Shown: positions 43,029 through 52,594, numbered from the stretch's first letter. The stretch is 64,000 nucleotides of DNA from Pseudomonas sp. ICMP 561 (GCF_002699985.1 NZ_LKBT01000023.1:248001-312000); one strand, 5' to 3'. A program made the numbers and translations. The notes: generated from the sequence alone by a model not told the origin.

Positions 43029-43511
43029 TTAGCGAATAAAAGCAAGTACGCGCTCATACATGGCAGCGTCCCGCGTGATCAGTAACAGACTTGGACAGGC
43101 GCCAAGCAGAGCGTGTGTTGGTTGCAAATCCTCAATTTGTGACCAGAACTCGACGACTTCATTGCTCTCTCCGAAAGGTTGAAATGCGATAGCTCTGTTA
43201 AATCTGGAGAGCCTTGCCCGACTTGGCAAGCGCTCAAAGACATACCATTCGTCAAAGCCCGGCGTGGGCAACTGAGCGACATCTTGAATCATCGGACTGA
43301 TCACCAGGTCACCTACACGTTGCCAACCGCTAGCTACCTCAGCGGTACTAAGGTTATAGGCTCCGCTATCCGACCATGCGATTGCAACGTGATGGCCCAG
43401 CACAAGCTGAGGAAGCTGGCTAATGACGTCGCCCAGGTTAACGTCGCATCCATTATCCCAGTTGAGGGTGCTGTAGCCTGCGTGCGCCCCGGTATGCAGT
43501 TCGGCTGTCAT
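43029..43511 (-). CDS. Hypothetical protein, 160 aa
   Basis: A soluble protein with no signal peptide. ATG 43511 has AAGGAAG 6 nt upstream; the frame open to 43634 has no better start. It contains WYVFERLPSRARLSRFNRAIAF and GACPSLLLITRDAAMYERVLAF. No family recognised. Its position at the edge of an Rhs toxin/immunity remnant region makes an immunity role possible, but nothing in the sequence proves it. Confidence 0.65.
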   Translation of the reverse strand: MTAELHTGAHAGYSTLNWDNGCDVNLGDVISQLPQLVLGHHVAIAWSDSGAYNLSTAEVASGWQRVGDLVISPMIQDVAQLPTPGFDEWYVFERLPSRARLSRFNRAIAFQPFGESNEVVEFWSQIEDLQPTHALLGACPSLLLITRDAAMYERVLAFIR

Positions 43512-43863
43512 GTATCTTCCTTGCGGGATTAGCGATTGGGTATGCCTCAGCACCTTACTCTGGGTGAAGATTGCGTCAACAGGCATCCAGAGTCGTCTGA
43601 CTGACAGCAATCGACCAAAGCGGCCGGTCGGCATTTAAGGGGGCGGCGGCGACCATTCAAAACGCAGAATCTATTCGGATGAAGCCGACCAAGGTGATGC
43701 CGCTGATAATTTTGGCTTGGTCATCAGAGAAGACTTTTTTGGTGATTCAGGAAAACGTTGGTAGCCCCTCCCGGTTCTGACCATTAGAGCCAATAGTCAA
43801 GGCAGCTAGCGATGCAGATTATTTTACAGTGGCCCAACCCTTGGGTCAGGCCGTTGCCACCCT
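43512..43863. other. Gap with a possible coding relic
   Basis: A minus-strand tail reading VFSDDQAKIISGITLVGFI ends at a stop near 43657, without a start. It may be the end of a lost immunity or toxin gene. Nothing else is supported. Confidence 0.3.
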
Positions 43864-44490
43864 CTATCCGACCACTTTCTCATCGAACCAGGCATCATTG
43901 GTTAATTCATGAAACCGATAGCCGTTCGGTAACCCAAGATACTTAACAAGGTCTGGACGGTTAACGGCGAGGTGCTGGGCATGCACAGTTTTCAGGCTTT
44001 TGGTATCTCCGTTGTATTTGTCAGTGGTTATCCACCAACCAGACATATGCTCGGGGGAAGGGTACCGCACACCCTCACTTGCCTCTCCCTCGAGCACGCC
44101 ATCGGAGATGACGATTAGTTGCTCAAATCGAGATGTAGTGAAATCTGCACCTACTTTCGAGCACACTGAGTGCTGCTCAATCCATAGCCTAAGCGTGGTA
44201 CTGATACCAAGCGCATATTCATCCGTCAGCGGCACCTGCTCGAAAAATATCAGCTCACGATTATCGTTCAGCTCCATTTTGGTAATCCAGGACCCATAGC
44301 CCAGGGTTTCACCAGAAGCCACCTGATGACCTTCCTCAATGTAACGAACCACGAGGTCTATGAACTCAATCGCATCATTTCTCAGGTTGGTATCATTGAA
44401 GTTAACACTTATCTCGTAGCCAAAGCGCTCTAGCAGGCCCTCAGATTTCAGTGCCACACCGGCGTCTGTTTCCGCGTTAATAATCTTCAT
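43864..44490 (-). CDS. Immunity protein, Imm33-like
   Basis: A 208-aa acidic soluble protein. The C-terminal half has SGWWITTDKYNG followed by YLGLPNGYRFHELTND, a pattern like Imm33/DUF2185 immunity domains. Its ATG overlaps the stop of the upstream Rhs nuclease toxin remnant, with the SD AGGAG inside the last toxin codons: a classic toxin-immunity coupling. So it probably neutralises that toxin. The gene itself is intact while the toxin has decayed. Family assignment is moderate; the context is strong. Confidence 0.72.
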   Translation of the reverse strand: MKIINAETDAGVALKSEGLLERFGYEISVNFNDTNLRNDAIEFIDLVVRYIEEGHQVASGETLGYGSWITKMELNDNRELIFFEQVPLTDEYALGISTTLRLWIEQHSVCSKVGADFTTSRFEQLIVISDGVLEGEASEGVRYPSPEHMSGWWITTDKYNGDTKSLKTVHAQHLAVNRPDLVKYLGLPNGYRFHELTNDAWFDEKVVG

Positions 44491-45091
44491 TGATTTCTCC
44501 TCGTAGCGCCACGCACCTGGCCACCCTGAATTCGGCTACAGGTAAGCAGTGCGGATATAGTCGTTGCTGCCCACAGGTTGGATTGAGGGGCTTTGGCTGG
44601 TTGATGATCCGGAATACGGTCCCCACTCTTGGTTCCCAACTCCGTATTTCCGCACGTATGGCAACCAGTCTCACGACCAATCTCAGCCATTCAGTCTCCT
44701 TCACCCTTATTCCAATCTCGTCCGGACCCTCGTGCAGAGAGGGACTCACCCGCAAAATCAGCCAGTCTGAGGGTGCCTTTTGAAGGCTCGTTGGATGAGT
44801 TTGAATCTGTTTCGCTGCCAAGTATATTTGTGGGGCCGATTTCAATCCTGTTGAATGGCGAAGGCGATGTCGTCAACGCTGAGGAGGTATGCCATCGATC
44901 ATGCTATCGAGATTGCCCTTCGCGGCAGAGCCGACCCAGATGGACATCACCGCAGTAATAACACACTGGACAGCCGGTATAGCCAAAAAGGCGAACTCAC
45001 CTTTGGGGTCTACGAGAGAGCGGAGGACGCCCAAACTGGCGCCCTTTGAGAGTCGTGGAATAATACCAAAAGGTTGCGTTATGAGTGGCAA
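44487..45091 (-). pseudogene. Rhs C-terminal nuclease toxin, decayed
   Basis: A minus-strand remnant of an Rhs-family polymorphic toxin. The core-to-tip junction is visible as LVDPKGEFAFLAIP (DPxG motif) at about 45010. A nonsense codon lies at 44693-44691, just before MAEIGRETGCHTCGNTELGT and GDRIPDHQPAK, a C-x2-C/H-rich cluster typical of an HNH/treble-clef nuclease tip. The second zinc cluster is split by two compensating frameshifts: PLNPTCGQQRLYPHCL reads in another frame before CSRIQGGQVRGATRRN returns. An upstream frame change lies between about 44870 and 44880. The Rhs core itself is gone. Ends at TGA overlapping the immunity ATG. Confidence 0.75.
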
Positions 45092-45119
45092 GTGGGCATC
45101 TCTAAACCGGGAGGGTCAA

Positions 45120-45380
45120 ATGTTTAAGTTGCATGAGATTTGGAAGTTTATTGATGAGAGTACTATGGCGATTTATTTTTGCTTCGAAGATCTCGAGCAG
45201 AATAAGTTTTGCGTTCAAAATGTGGAGTTTTACAAATCGCCTCTAGATGTTGATCGTGATACAAACGCTCGTAATCAGACGGCGCAGCTTTTCGTCGAAG
45301 AAAACCCCGTGGGGCGTTGCGATTGGGGTAATTCGCTCTTGGAAGCGATAAAAATCCACGATGATTACTTCCGCGACTAG
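45120..45380 (+). CDS. Hypothetical small protein, immunity-like
   Basis: An 86-aa acidic protein: FIDESTMAIYFCFEDLEQNK and CDWGNSLLEAIKIHDDYF. ATG 45120 has GGAGGG 5 nt upstream; an ATG at 45081 is in frame without an equal SD. Short, acidic and adjacent to Rhs debris, so possibly an orphan immunity protein. No family recognised. Confidence 0.6.
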   Translation: MFKLHEIWKFIDESTMAIYFCFEDLEQNKFCVQNVEFYKSPLDVDRDTNARNQTAQLFVEENPVGRCDWGNSLLEAIKIHDDYFRD

Positions 45381-45421
45381 ATCCGTCTTTTTCTGAGTCC
45401 AGTGCGCTTTCTTCATTTAGA

Positions 45422-45712
45422 GTGGTTCTTTTGGGGGGAGGGGCGACATGTCTTATGCTAAAAATAATATTCATTGTGTCGCGTCGTGGAATTTCGGTGG
45501 TTTCCATATCCAGTTCGGCAAGGGGAACACGTCAAGGATCGCCAGATGGTGATTTCCAGCCGGCCCTTGGCGCAAGCTGTAAAACTAAAGTTGATCGCCT
45601 GGACCCGCGAGGTTATAAAGCGACAAGTGATCCAAGAGCAAAAGGCCCCCACGGCCATCGGCCCGGTGTGACGACACCGGATGGAAATCCTCATCTTTCG
45701 GTGCACCATTGA
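45422..45712 (+). pseudogene. Possible toxin-tip remnant before an immunity-like gene
   Basis: A plus-strand frame ends DPRGYKATSDPRAKGPHGHR then PGVTTPDGNPHLSVHH, His/Pro-rich as in some secreted toxin tips, right before the gene at 45714. Another frame of the same DNA reads MVISSRPLAQAVKLKLIAWT. No reliable start. Judged to be a displaced toxin C-terminus; low confidence. Confidence 0.35.
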
Positions 45713-45713
45713 T

Positions 45714-45926
45714 ATGAGTAAATTTACGTATGACGACATAGTTAGAGTATCCGACAAGGCGCCATTGGAAATAAGGCCTGGCGAGCGAGCATGGGTAGTT
45801 GGCGTTTACGACGGTCGTCTCGGTGGATATTTTGATCAATTTCCACCAGGTACTATCTACTTAATTGAGTTTGAGGACGGGTCGTCTATCGAGGTTCACG
45901 AGTCCATGTTGGATTTGATTGAATAG
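45714..45926 (+). CDS. Small DUF4926-like protein, 70 aa
   Basis: A small SH3-like beta protein: YDDIVRVSDKAPLEIRPGER, then VVGVYDGR and YLIEFEDGSSIEVHESML, the pattern of DUF4926, a family found near toxin genes as candidate immunity proteins. ATG 45714 gives the usual length; a start at 45681 would overlap the preceding remnant. Orphan here. Confidence 0.62.
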   Translation: MSKFTYDDIVRVSDKAPLEIRPGERAWVVGVYDGRLGGYFDQFPPGTIYLIEFEDGSSIEVHESMLDLIE

Positions 45927-46098
45927 CCGGGTAAGTAGAGCTGATGATGGCGCCACTCCTGTTATTAAATAAAACTTGAATCTCGTGATTCGCTTGTGAG
46001 TACATCCTCAATGGGAACTTCCAAGCCCGCCAGAATTAACCGTTTGGGCATACCGCTCTGATGAGTATCAGTCATTGACGTCATCCTGGAGGCACACA

Positions 46099-46515
46099 GT
46101 GAACCCCGAAGAGCTGATCAGCGGAGCCGAAAATGTTATTGAAGCTATTGGTTTCTGGCCATCGTTTCACGACGCAGAGGTGATCTCTCTTCTGGTATCG
46201 CGCGGCCTTCCGGACCAAGGTTCGGCTACGATCGCGAAGCTCTGCGTGCACTACCGAGAGCATGATGTGGTTGGCGTTGGGACGGCGGACTTTGAATACG
46301 TATGCCAGAAAAGTTTACTGGTTGAGCTGATATTCAGTGATATCTATGACCTTTCACTGACAGATTTCAATCATCAAAACGTGCTCGAATCAATTGATCT
46401 GAAGCGATTGCAAGACTTATCGATTCTCGTGGATATCGTCTCGATCTGGGGAATTGGCGGAACCATTCGTTGCAACCATGTAGCCGTTGGAGCGGTAACG
46501 AATCTGCTGTCCTGA
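46099..46515 (+). CDS. Imm50-like immunity protein
   Basis: A 138-aa protein starting at GTG 46099 with TGGAGG 6 nt upstream. FWPSFHDAEVISL near residue 19 is typical of the Imm50 family, which neutralises polymorphic toxins. No toxin gene is adjacent, so it is an orphan in the toxin/immunity graveyard. Confidence 0.72.
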   Translation: MNPEELISGAENVIEAIGFWPSFHDAEVISLLVSRGLPDQGSATIAKLCVHYREHDVVGVGTADFEYVCQKSLLVELIFSDIYDLSLTDFNHQNVLESIDLKRLQDLSILVDIVSIWGIGGTIRCNHVAVGAVTNLLS

Positions 46516-46809
46516 TACTGATCTGCTCTAGATTGTACTCAGCTTTACATTGTATGGGGGGCGACATGGAGCGGGGTGGCTTGAGGTCGAGCATGCCCCA
46601 GCCATTTTCCCTTTGTGCTAATTGTCTACATTGATTCAGCGTCTCAGTGTTAGCAAGCTGGGCGAAGGTCAACTTTGGGTCGGATGCAAACTGATGCGAA
46701 GTCGCGCTCTCGGCCTTCCTGCCTGATAGTGTAGAAGCTCCCAATCACTTGAACTGGGCTACCCTGCGTAACCACCCCTTCAAGATGATCGACAAGGAAC
46801 CGGATACTC

Positions 46810-47619
46810 ATGGCATCACTGGATGACACTTTTCACAGTCTTCACCAACAGGGTTTGCTGATACTTGCCAACGTGGCGGACGCGGGTGGCGCTCGCCAGG
46901 TCGAGCGGCTGGGAAGCAAGGCCGTAGCCACCAGCAGCGCGGCAGTGGCCTGGGCCCACGGTTATCAAGATGGCGACAAGCTGCCTATTAGACTGTTGAG
47001 CAGTACCGTCGCCTCAATGTCCCGGGTGCTCAGCGTGCCGCTGACTGTAGATATCGAAGGGGGCTATTCAGACGACCTTGAGCACGTTGCCAAAGTCATC
47101 ACCACTGTCATTGACGCCGGTGCGGTAGGTATCAATATCGAGGATGGAGTCGCTCCGCCAGAGCTGCTCATCCAGAAAATCGACACAGCCCGAAGAGTCG
47201 CCGGCGAGCGGGGGATAAACCTGTTCGTCAACGTGCGCTGCGACGTTTACCTGAAGAACTTGTTCCCCGTTGAGCGGCGATTGGAAGAGCTATTAAGGCG
47301 CGCTGCGCTGTACGCCAGTGCGGGCGCGGACGGGCTATTCGCTGCAGGCGTGGTGGAGCCTCTGGAAATTGCCACGGTGTGTCAGGAATCGACATTGCCA
47401 GTAAACCTGCTCTGGCGGGCGGGTCTTGCCACTCCGGAAGCCTTGGCGCAGATGGGAGTCAGACGCTTGAGCGCGGGCTCGGCCATCGCGGAGTTCTTGT
47501 ACGGAGCCATGGAGGGAGTGGCCCGCGGTTTCCTGGAAAACGGTCAACTCAACACCCACGACCTGAAGGCTAAAACCTACGGAGAACTCAACGCGCTAAT
47601 GGCCTGTCGATCCCAGTGA
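46810..47619 (+). CDS. Isocitrate lyase/PEP mutase family enzyme
   Basis: A 269-aa TIM-barrel protein of the ICL/PEPM superfamily, which cleaves or forms C-C or C-P bonds next to a carboxylate (methylisocitrate lyase, PEP mutase, oxaloacetate hydrolase). Metal-binding VDIEGGYSDD is at about 79-88 and GINIEDGVAP at about 111-120. The catalytic KKCGH loop of isocitrate lyases is absent; the family branch is the broad PEP-mutase-like one. Monocistronic; substrate unknown. Confidence 0.85.
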   Translation: MASLDDTFHSLHQQGLLILANVADAGGARQVERLGSKAVATSSAAVAWAHGYQDGDKLPIRLLSSTVASMSRVLSVPLTVDIEGGYSDDLEHVAKVITTVIDAGAVGINIEDGVAPPELLIQKIDTARRVAGERGINLFVNVRCDVYLKNLFPVERRLEELLRRAALYASAGADGLFAAGVVEPLEIATVCQESTLPVNLLWRAGLATPEALAQMGVRRLSAGSAIAEFLYGAMEGVARGFLENGQLNTHDLKAKTYGELNALMACRSQ

Positions 47620-47687
47620 TAGTGCTACTCGGCGGAAGACGACTACCGATCCATTGCGCACGTCCTGTAAGCAGGAAAGCCAGTGAA

Positions 47688-48167
47688 TCAGTTCCCGGAC
47701 CAATGCATTGTCTGCACTGAAATATGCGGATGACTTTCTAACGGCTCCCATTCATCCAGGAAAGCAAAACCCTGCTTTAGATAGAAGTTTGAGGCTCTCG
47801 CGTTGTCCGGAGAGACGTCGAGAAAAACGCCATCAAAGCCTTGGGCTATCGCGCGAGCTTTCACGGCCTCAACCAACTGAGTTGCTACGCCAGAGCCGCG
47901 TGCAAAGGGCGCAATCCACATTCCGATCAAGTTATAGCGATTCGCACTGCTTACTGCGGCACCGACCATTCCGACAGGTTTGTCACTGTCGAAGGCCAGC
48001 CAGAATGCCGTTCCGGCTGATGATGCGCGGTCTTTCCACTGTTCGTCAGTGTATTTGGCGGCGGTTTGGTAAGTCACTCCAAATGCGGTTGGCGTGTCCA
48101 GAAGTGCTGCGAGTCGGACTTGCTTCAAAAGCATCCAGTCTTTTGTTTCCGTCAGTCTAATGTCCAT
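47688..48167 (-). CDS. GNAT family N-acetyltransferase
   Basis: A 159-aa GNAT protein with the acetyl-CoA loop PFARGSGVATQLVEAVKAR at about 87-105 and NARASNFYLKQGFAFLD near 129-145. It begins IRLTETKDWMLLKQVRLAAL, a common opening for this branch. Convergent with the PEP-mutase gene. Substrate unknown. Confidence 0.88.
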   Translation of the reverse strand: MDIRLTETKDWMLLKQVRLAALLDTPTAFGVTYQTAAKYTDEQWKDRASSAGTAFWLAFDSDKPVGMVGAAVSSANRYNLIGMWIAPFARGSGVATQLVEAVKARAIAQGFDGVFLDVSPDNARASNFYLKQGFAFLDEWEPLESHPHISVQTMHWSGN

Positions 48168-48327
48168 AATCTTCCTGGGAACTCAGCAGGGTAAACATCC
48201 TACTCTATCAGTCGACCAACAGTTTCTGGCCAACTCCCGCCCATCGTGACCGCCAGCGGTCGTCCAGAAGCAACCACAATTACAATAACAACCAATCCGA
48301 TTTGCTCGGAAGGTCTGGGAATTGTTC

Positions 48328-48663
48328 ATGGCATTCATTGTTACCTGCGTTGTGTCCTTGGTGTTTTGGACTGTTGTATCAGCAATCACAGGGGGGGCAG
48401 AGCCTTGGGACCTGCCGAGCTACTGGACCGTCATCTATCCCGCCGCGCTAGCTTTATCAGTGATCCTTGGTGCAGTTCTAAGAAGCTCCCAGTGGTCCGC
48501 TGGCGCCGTCGTAATGCTCTCTCAGATCCCAGTGGTTTTGGCGACTTCTGGTCCATCCCCGTTGCTAGGTGTCGGTATCATCTATGCGGTCTTACTCTCA
48601 ATTCCGGCGATAACGCTGTCATGGCTCGCTGGCAAATCGCGTTCAGGTAAGAAAGCGCGATGA
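48328..48663 (+). CDS. Small membrane protein, four TM segments
   Basis: A 111-aa hydrophobic protein with likely TM helices at about 4-22, 34-52, 60-76 and 82-100, ending in basic SRSGKKAR, consistent with both termini in the cytoplasm. ATG 48328 is used over a TTG six bases upstream. No family recognised. Confidence 0.68.
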   Translation: MAFIVTCVVSLVFWTVVSAITGGAEPWDLPSYWTVIYPAALALSVILGAVLRSSQWSAGAVVMLSQIPVVLATSGPSPLLGVGIIYAVLLSIPAITLSWLAGKSRSGKKAR

Positions 48664-48828
48664 TCAAATGCGCGTTAACACCGACTTAACAGAACTTCGT
48701 CATGCCGTGGGCGACGTAATCATTCACTGAATGACAAAACCTCTGGTTTGCCATCTCTCATCACTCCGTCAAACAGCCAAGCACAATTTCGCAGTCCTGC
48801 CTTGCGGTTAGCACTGAGTTGATCTCTG

Positions 48829-49629
48829 TCACGCTTTTCCAAAGCCAAGAAATGAACGCAGCCAGCCCGCCGACTTCCGTTCATAGAAAGGTGCGGTTTG
48901 CTTGAGGAAGTAATCGCTAAGGCCTGATTCCCCTTCGTGAACTCGACAGAGGTCAACGGGGTCGCCATCCGGAGCGCTATCCGCGGCAACGTTACCAGCT
49001 TCGCGCATGACCAGTTCAATATCTCCGTCCGCTTCAATACCAATGATCAGATGAGGCTTTTGATCAGACGATGCATCATGCATCAACGCCAGAAACGCAC
49101 GCTTTACGTTGCGATGTTTGGCGAGCAATTGTGTGAGAGAGTTGACCATCTTCGACGGATATTGCGACGGCTGTCCGAGCAACACTTTGGTGTCTTGTTC
49201 GACTGTGCGCTGCACTGGTTTTTGGCCGACGCCTTCGGAGAGCAGATGGCGCACTTCCTCCGGTAAAAACTCTTTCCCGTAGGGAGACTTTGGATTAAGG
49301 AAAAGAGGGCTGCCTAGTGTGATTTCAAACAGCGATCTGGCCGGAATCTCTATGTAGGACTCTTCGGTAGCTATAGATCTTTGTAGTGTTTGCAACGAAG
49401 AAAAAAACGGGATGACAGGGGAGCCGTCAGGCTTTTGCCAATGCGCAATGCTGATGTTGCTACCAGATTCGATGTTGATTCGACCTTCGCCAATGCCGGC
49501 AGTGCCAAGGACGTAGACAGTAGAATTTAACAGAGTCTTGAAAAAATCAGGTCGATGGGCAGGTTCATCCGCCGCCAGCCTGAGTGATTTTTCGAGGGTG
49601 TTTTCTTGCTTGGTATCCATGATGTCCAT
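48829..49629 (-). CDS. SseB-like protein (enhanced serine sensitivity)
   Basis: A 266-aa soluble protein with an SseB N-terminal domain (LAADEPAHRPDFFKTLLNSTVYVLG at about 20-45, then SVIPFFSS-type strand) and a C-terminal SseB_C-like domain (LAKHRNVKRAFLALMHDAS). SseB affects serine sensitivity in E. coli, mechanism unknown; relatives occur near secretion systems. ATG 49629 chosen by GGAA spacing; longer frames to 49725 include a non-family hydrophobic start. Confidence 0.82.
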   Translation of the reverse strand: MDIMDTKQENTLEKSLRLAADEPAHRPDFFKTLLNSTVYVLGTAGIGEGRINIESGSNISIAHWQKPDGSPVIPFFSSLQTLQRSIATEESYIEIPARSLFEITLGSPLFLNPKSPYGKEFLPEEVRHLLSEGVGQKPVQRTVEQDTKVLLGQPSQYPSKMVNSLTQLLAKHRNVKRAFLALMHDASSDQKPHLIIGIEADGDIELVMREAGNVAADSAPDGDPVDLCRVHEGESGLSDYFLKQTAPFYERKSAGWLRSFLGFGKA

Positions 49630-49961
49630 CGGCGGTTCCATCAAAAAACAGACAAAAAATTGATCGAGAATAGCGCGTGGTTTTTTACGCGACTGTGAAT
49701 ACAGGAAAAACAGCGGGCTAATCAAATTGAAGCATACGGAGAGTCACCTGGAACGGTTTTCAAGGGAGACTGCCTGCATATCCATGATGGACGAAGAGCC
49801 AAAAGCAGCTTGCTTCAATGGACAGTTTCCGGCCTAAAACTGCCCTTGAGGAAAAAGCTACCGGCGAAATCTCCTATTCGCCAGATAACAATCTCTTATC
49901 CAGAACAGCATTGATGACGAGATAAGCGCCAGCTCCCTCCATAGCAATCATCTCCACGCTT
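49630..49961. other. Gap without recognised features
   Basis: About 330 bp between the SseB-like gene and the convergent-strand transporter end. I see no clear terminator, REP or open frame. Confidence 0.4.
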
Positions 49962-51152
49962 TCATTTTGAACAGCCTGGTGTCGAGAGCGCCAAAGCGCA
50001 GGCTTTGCCCGCAATACAAGGCGACACGAACAAATTACCTCGATAAGCCCCCTGGGCCGTTTTGCTGGCCACCACTAGCCACATGGCCGAGAGCACCACC
50101 ACGAAGAACACACCCAGTACATCGAAGAAAGCCATGTCCAGCATCGCACCCAGCTTCAGTGTGGTTACGGCGTAGACGCCTAATGGAAAGATAAAACCCC
50201 ACCAGCCAAGGTTGAACGGGATGCCTTCCCTGGCGTAGCGGACGGTGACAAGCACGGCCAGCAACATCCACCACAAGCCAAACCCCCAGAGCAGGGTGCC
50301 GACAATCAAACCCATGCCAGCAGCTACCTGACCCACGCCGGGCAAGCCATGCAAGGCAAAAATCGCGGGTGCCTCGCTGCCGATCAGCAGCATCCCCAGC
50401 GCCCCGGTGCCGATGGGGCCTAGGGATAACCAGATCGACGCGGCCATATTTTCGTGAGGCAGTTTATGTAATGCCAGGCGCAGCACCAAAATCACCAGAA
50501 TGCTGAGTGCCACAGGCACCGAATACGCCCACAGCACATAGCTTGTGATCAGCATGTTGAACTGCGCGCTGGCGTGCGTCAGATGCTGGGCAATGAGACC
50601 ACCGCTTGCCGCGGCAACTTCGGCGGCCACCACCGGCAGTAACCACACGGCGGTCATCTGATCGATGGAGTGCTCCTGGCGGGTAAACATCATGAACGGA
50701 ATAAGCACCCCGCAAGCCATGGCCATGGCCACATCCAGCCACCAAAGAGCGTGAACCCAGGAGATTACCGCATCGCCCCAGCTTGGCAGACCGTACTGCA
50801 CCAACCCATTGATGACGGTAGCGAGGCTCATCGGGATGGCGCCGAAAAACATGGAAACGGTCGGGTGTCCGAAAACCTGTCTGGCTTCATGGAAAAACAT
50901 CAGCCATCGCGCGGTGTACATGGCAATGAAAACCACGAACAGCACGATGTTCAATAGCCAGACGATTTTGCCAAGCTGCCACAGCGCTGGAATGTTTCCG
51001 GGCAGTTGGCCCAGCGCGAGAGCGAGGATGCCGGTGCCCATCGTGGTGGCGAACCAGTTGGGCGTGAATTGGCGGATAGCCTCTTTCGGCGTCGAGAGCG
51101 CCGCTAAAGGCTGCAGCCCCTGTAATACTTTTCCAAAGCTCAGGCCGTCCAT
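49962..51152 (-). CDS. TDT/SLAC1-family transporter (TehA/sulfite-malate type)
   Basis: A 396-aa inner-membrane protein with about 10 TM segments, of the tellurite-resistance/dicarboxylate (TDT) family, which exports or channels sulfite, malate or similar anions. Conserved pieces: FTPNWFATTMGTGILALALG at about 30-49 and AVWLLPVVAAEVAAASGGLI at about 155-174. Divergent from a LysR regulator, which probably controls it; the arrangement recalls sulfite-exporter/CysB-like pairs, but the substrate is inference. Confidence 0.9.
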   Translation of the reverse strand: MDGLSFGKVLQGLQPLAALSTPKEAIRQFTPNWFATTMGTGILALALGQLPGNIPALWQLGKIVWLLNIVLFVVFIAMYTARWLMFFHEARQVFGHPTVSMFFGAIPMSLATVINGLVQYGLPSWGDAVISWVHALWWLDVAMAMACGVLIPFMMFTRQEHSIDQMTAVWLLPVVAAEVAAASGGLIAQHLTHASAQFNMLITSYVLWAYSVPVALSILVILVLRLALHKLPHENMAASIWLSLGPIGTGALGMLLIGSEAPAIFALHGLPGVGQVAAGMGLIVGTLLWGFGLWWMLLAVLVTVRYAREGIPFNLGWWGFIFPLGVYAVTTLKLGAMLDMAFFDVLGVFFVVVLSAMWLVVASKTAQGAYRGNLFVSPCIAGKACALALSTPGCSK

Positions 51153-51256
51153 CCCGCCACCCTCTGTGCAATTGATGAGACGACAAAGTAACGGGATGCA
51201 TCTATCGAATAAAACGGGTAATTTCGCTATCTCTTACCCATCTGATAGGTAATCCG

Positions 51257-52177
51257 TTGAGACTGACCCTTCGCCAGCTCGATATTTTTCGGGCCATTGC
51301 TCAACAAGGCTCGACCACGAGCGCGAGCCTCGCTCTAGCCTTGTCCCAATCAGCCACCAGCGCTGCACTGCACGAGCTGGAAAACTCCTTGCAAGTCCGA
51401 CTGTTCGATCGCGTTGGCAAGCGCCTGGTGCTCAACGATAACGGCCAGCGGCTGCTCCCTCAGGCTATTCGCTTGCTGGAGGCGGCGGTCGAAATAGAAG
51501 ATGGATTTCAGCACAGCGATCCCGTCGCACGATTGAAAGTGGGCTGTAGCACCACTATTGGCAACTACATCATGCCGCTCCTGATCCCGCTGCTGAGCAA
51601 GCGAGCGCCCGGGGTGCGGGTCGATCTGGTGATGGGCAACAGCGCCGATATCGCCAGTCAGGCAGCACAGCTTTCCATCGATATAGGCCTGATAGAAGGG
51701 CCGAGTCAGTCGCCCGAATTGAGCGTTCAGCCCTGGTTCGAAGATGAGCTGGTGATCATCGCTGCCAGCAATCATCCGCTGGCGCGCAAAACACAGGTTT
51801 CCCTCGACGATCTTCGCGATGCGCCCTGGCTTATTCGCGAAGACGGTTCCGGTACCGCCGAAGAAGTTTTACAACTGCTCGTGCCCCGGCTTGGCCCTTG
51901 GAAAAACGCCCAGCAGATCGGTAGTTCCGAAGCGATCAAACGGCTGGTAGCGGCTGGGGTCGGCATCAGTTGTTTGTCGTATTGGGTGGTTAGCGATCTG
52001 ATTTCCGAGGGCAAGCTGGCCGTGCTCAACCATCCAGTGCCATCGCAGAAACGGCAGTTGTACACAGTGCACCATCGCGGCAAATTTATTTCACGAGCAA
52101 TGGCCGAACTTCAGCAAACGCTTGCTGATTTCACCACGGTTGTGGGCGTGAGCGGTGCCATTGGAGGTAGTCGCTGA
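51257..52177 (+). CDS. LysR-family transcriptional regulator
   Basis: A 306-aa LysR regulator starting at TTG 51257 (SD is weak). HTH at about residues 2-60 (STTSASLALALSQSATSAAL), effector domain at about 85-295 (LKVGCSTTIGNYIMPLLIPL). Divergent from the TDT transporter across 104 bp containing ATTACC/GGTAAT-like half sites near 51219 and 51246. The likely target is the transporter. Confidence 0.91.
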   Translation: MRLTLRQLDIFRAIAQQGSTTSASLALALSQSATSAALHELENSLQVRLFDRVGKRLVLNDNGQRLLPQAIRLLEAAVEIEDGFQHSDPVARLKVGCSTTIGNYIMPLLIPLLSKRAPGVRVDLVMGNSADIASQAAQLSIDIGLIEGPSQSPELSVQPWFEDELVIIAASNHPLARKTQVSLDDLRDAPWLIREDGSGTAEEVLQLLVPRLGPWKNAQQIGSSEAIKRLVAAGVGISCLSYWVVSDLISEGKLAVLNHPVPSQKRQLYTVHHRGKFISRAMAELQQTLADFTTVVGVSGAIGGSR

Positions 52178-52273
52178 TACGAGGCTCGACGCTTGATGGC
52201 GTGTTGGATCTGGCCGTGGGTACGGTTGTATTTCCGAGAGCTGATTAAGGGCAGACTTGGCTCATCAAGTGGT

Positions 52274-52594
52274 TTACCGCCAACGGGGCGCAAGCCTACG
52301 TGCTCTATGACGGCAAGACTGAGACAGCGTTTTGTCATCGGCGCAATGAGCCAAGAACGCGGCCAGTGTAATGTCTATAGGAAAGCCATCCTCGAGCCAT
52401 TTAAGCGCCAGTCCCGACCAATATTCGGAATGCGACGTCAAGGCTGTGATCACCAGCGGCTGCAACGCTATGTCGGCAGGTAACGTATATTTTTTGCTAA
52501 GGGCTCTTATCGCATCTGGCAAATCGAGCGCAGCTGTTTCGAAGGGTTTCTCCAGCAGCGGCAATAGCCAGACATAGCTGAAATCTTCGTTCAT
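52274..52594 (-). CDS. Hypothetical protein, 106 aa
   Basis: Starts at ATG 52594 with GGGGGAAG upstream. Helical and soluble: DLPDAIRALSKKYTLPADIA and SEYWSGLALKWLEDGFPID. The repeated Leu/Trp pattern suggests an all-helical fold as in small immunity proteins, but no family is recognised. Lies in the accessory block downstream of the LysR gene. Confidence 0.65.
   Translation of the reverse strand: MNEDFSYVWLLPLLEKPFETAALDLPDAIRALSKKYTLPADIALQPLVITALTSHSEYWSGLALKWLEDGFPIDITLAAFLAHCADDKTLSQSCRHRARRLAPRWR

Noticed and set aside
46367..46744. Minus-strand frame of 125 codons
   Set aside because: Overlaps the Imm50-like gene and has no SD or family-like sequence.
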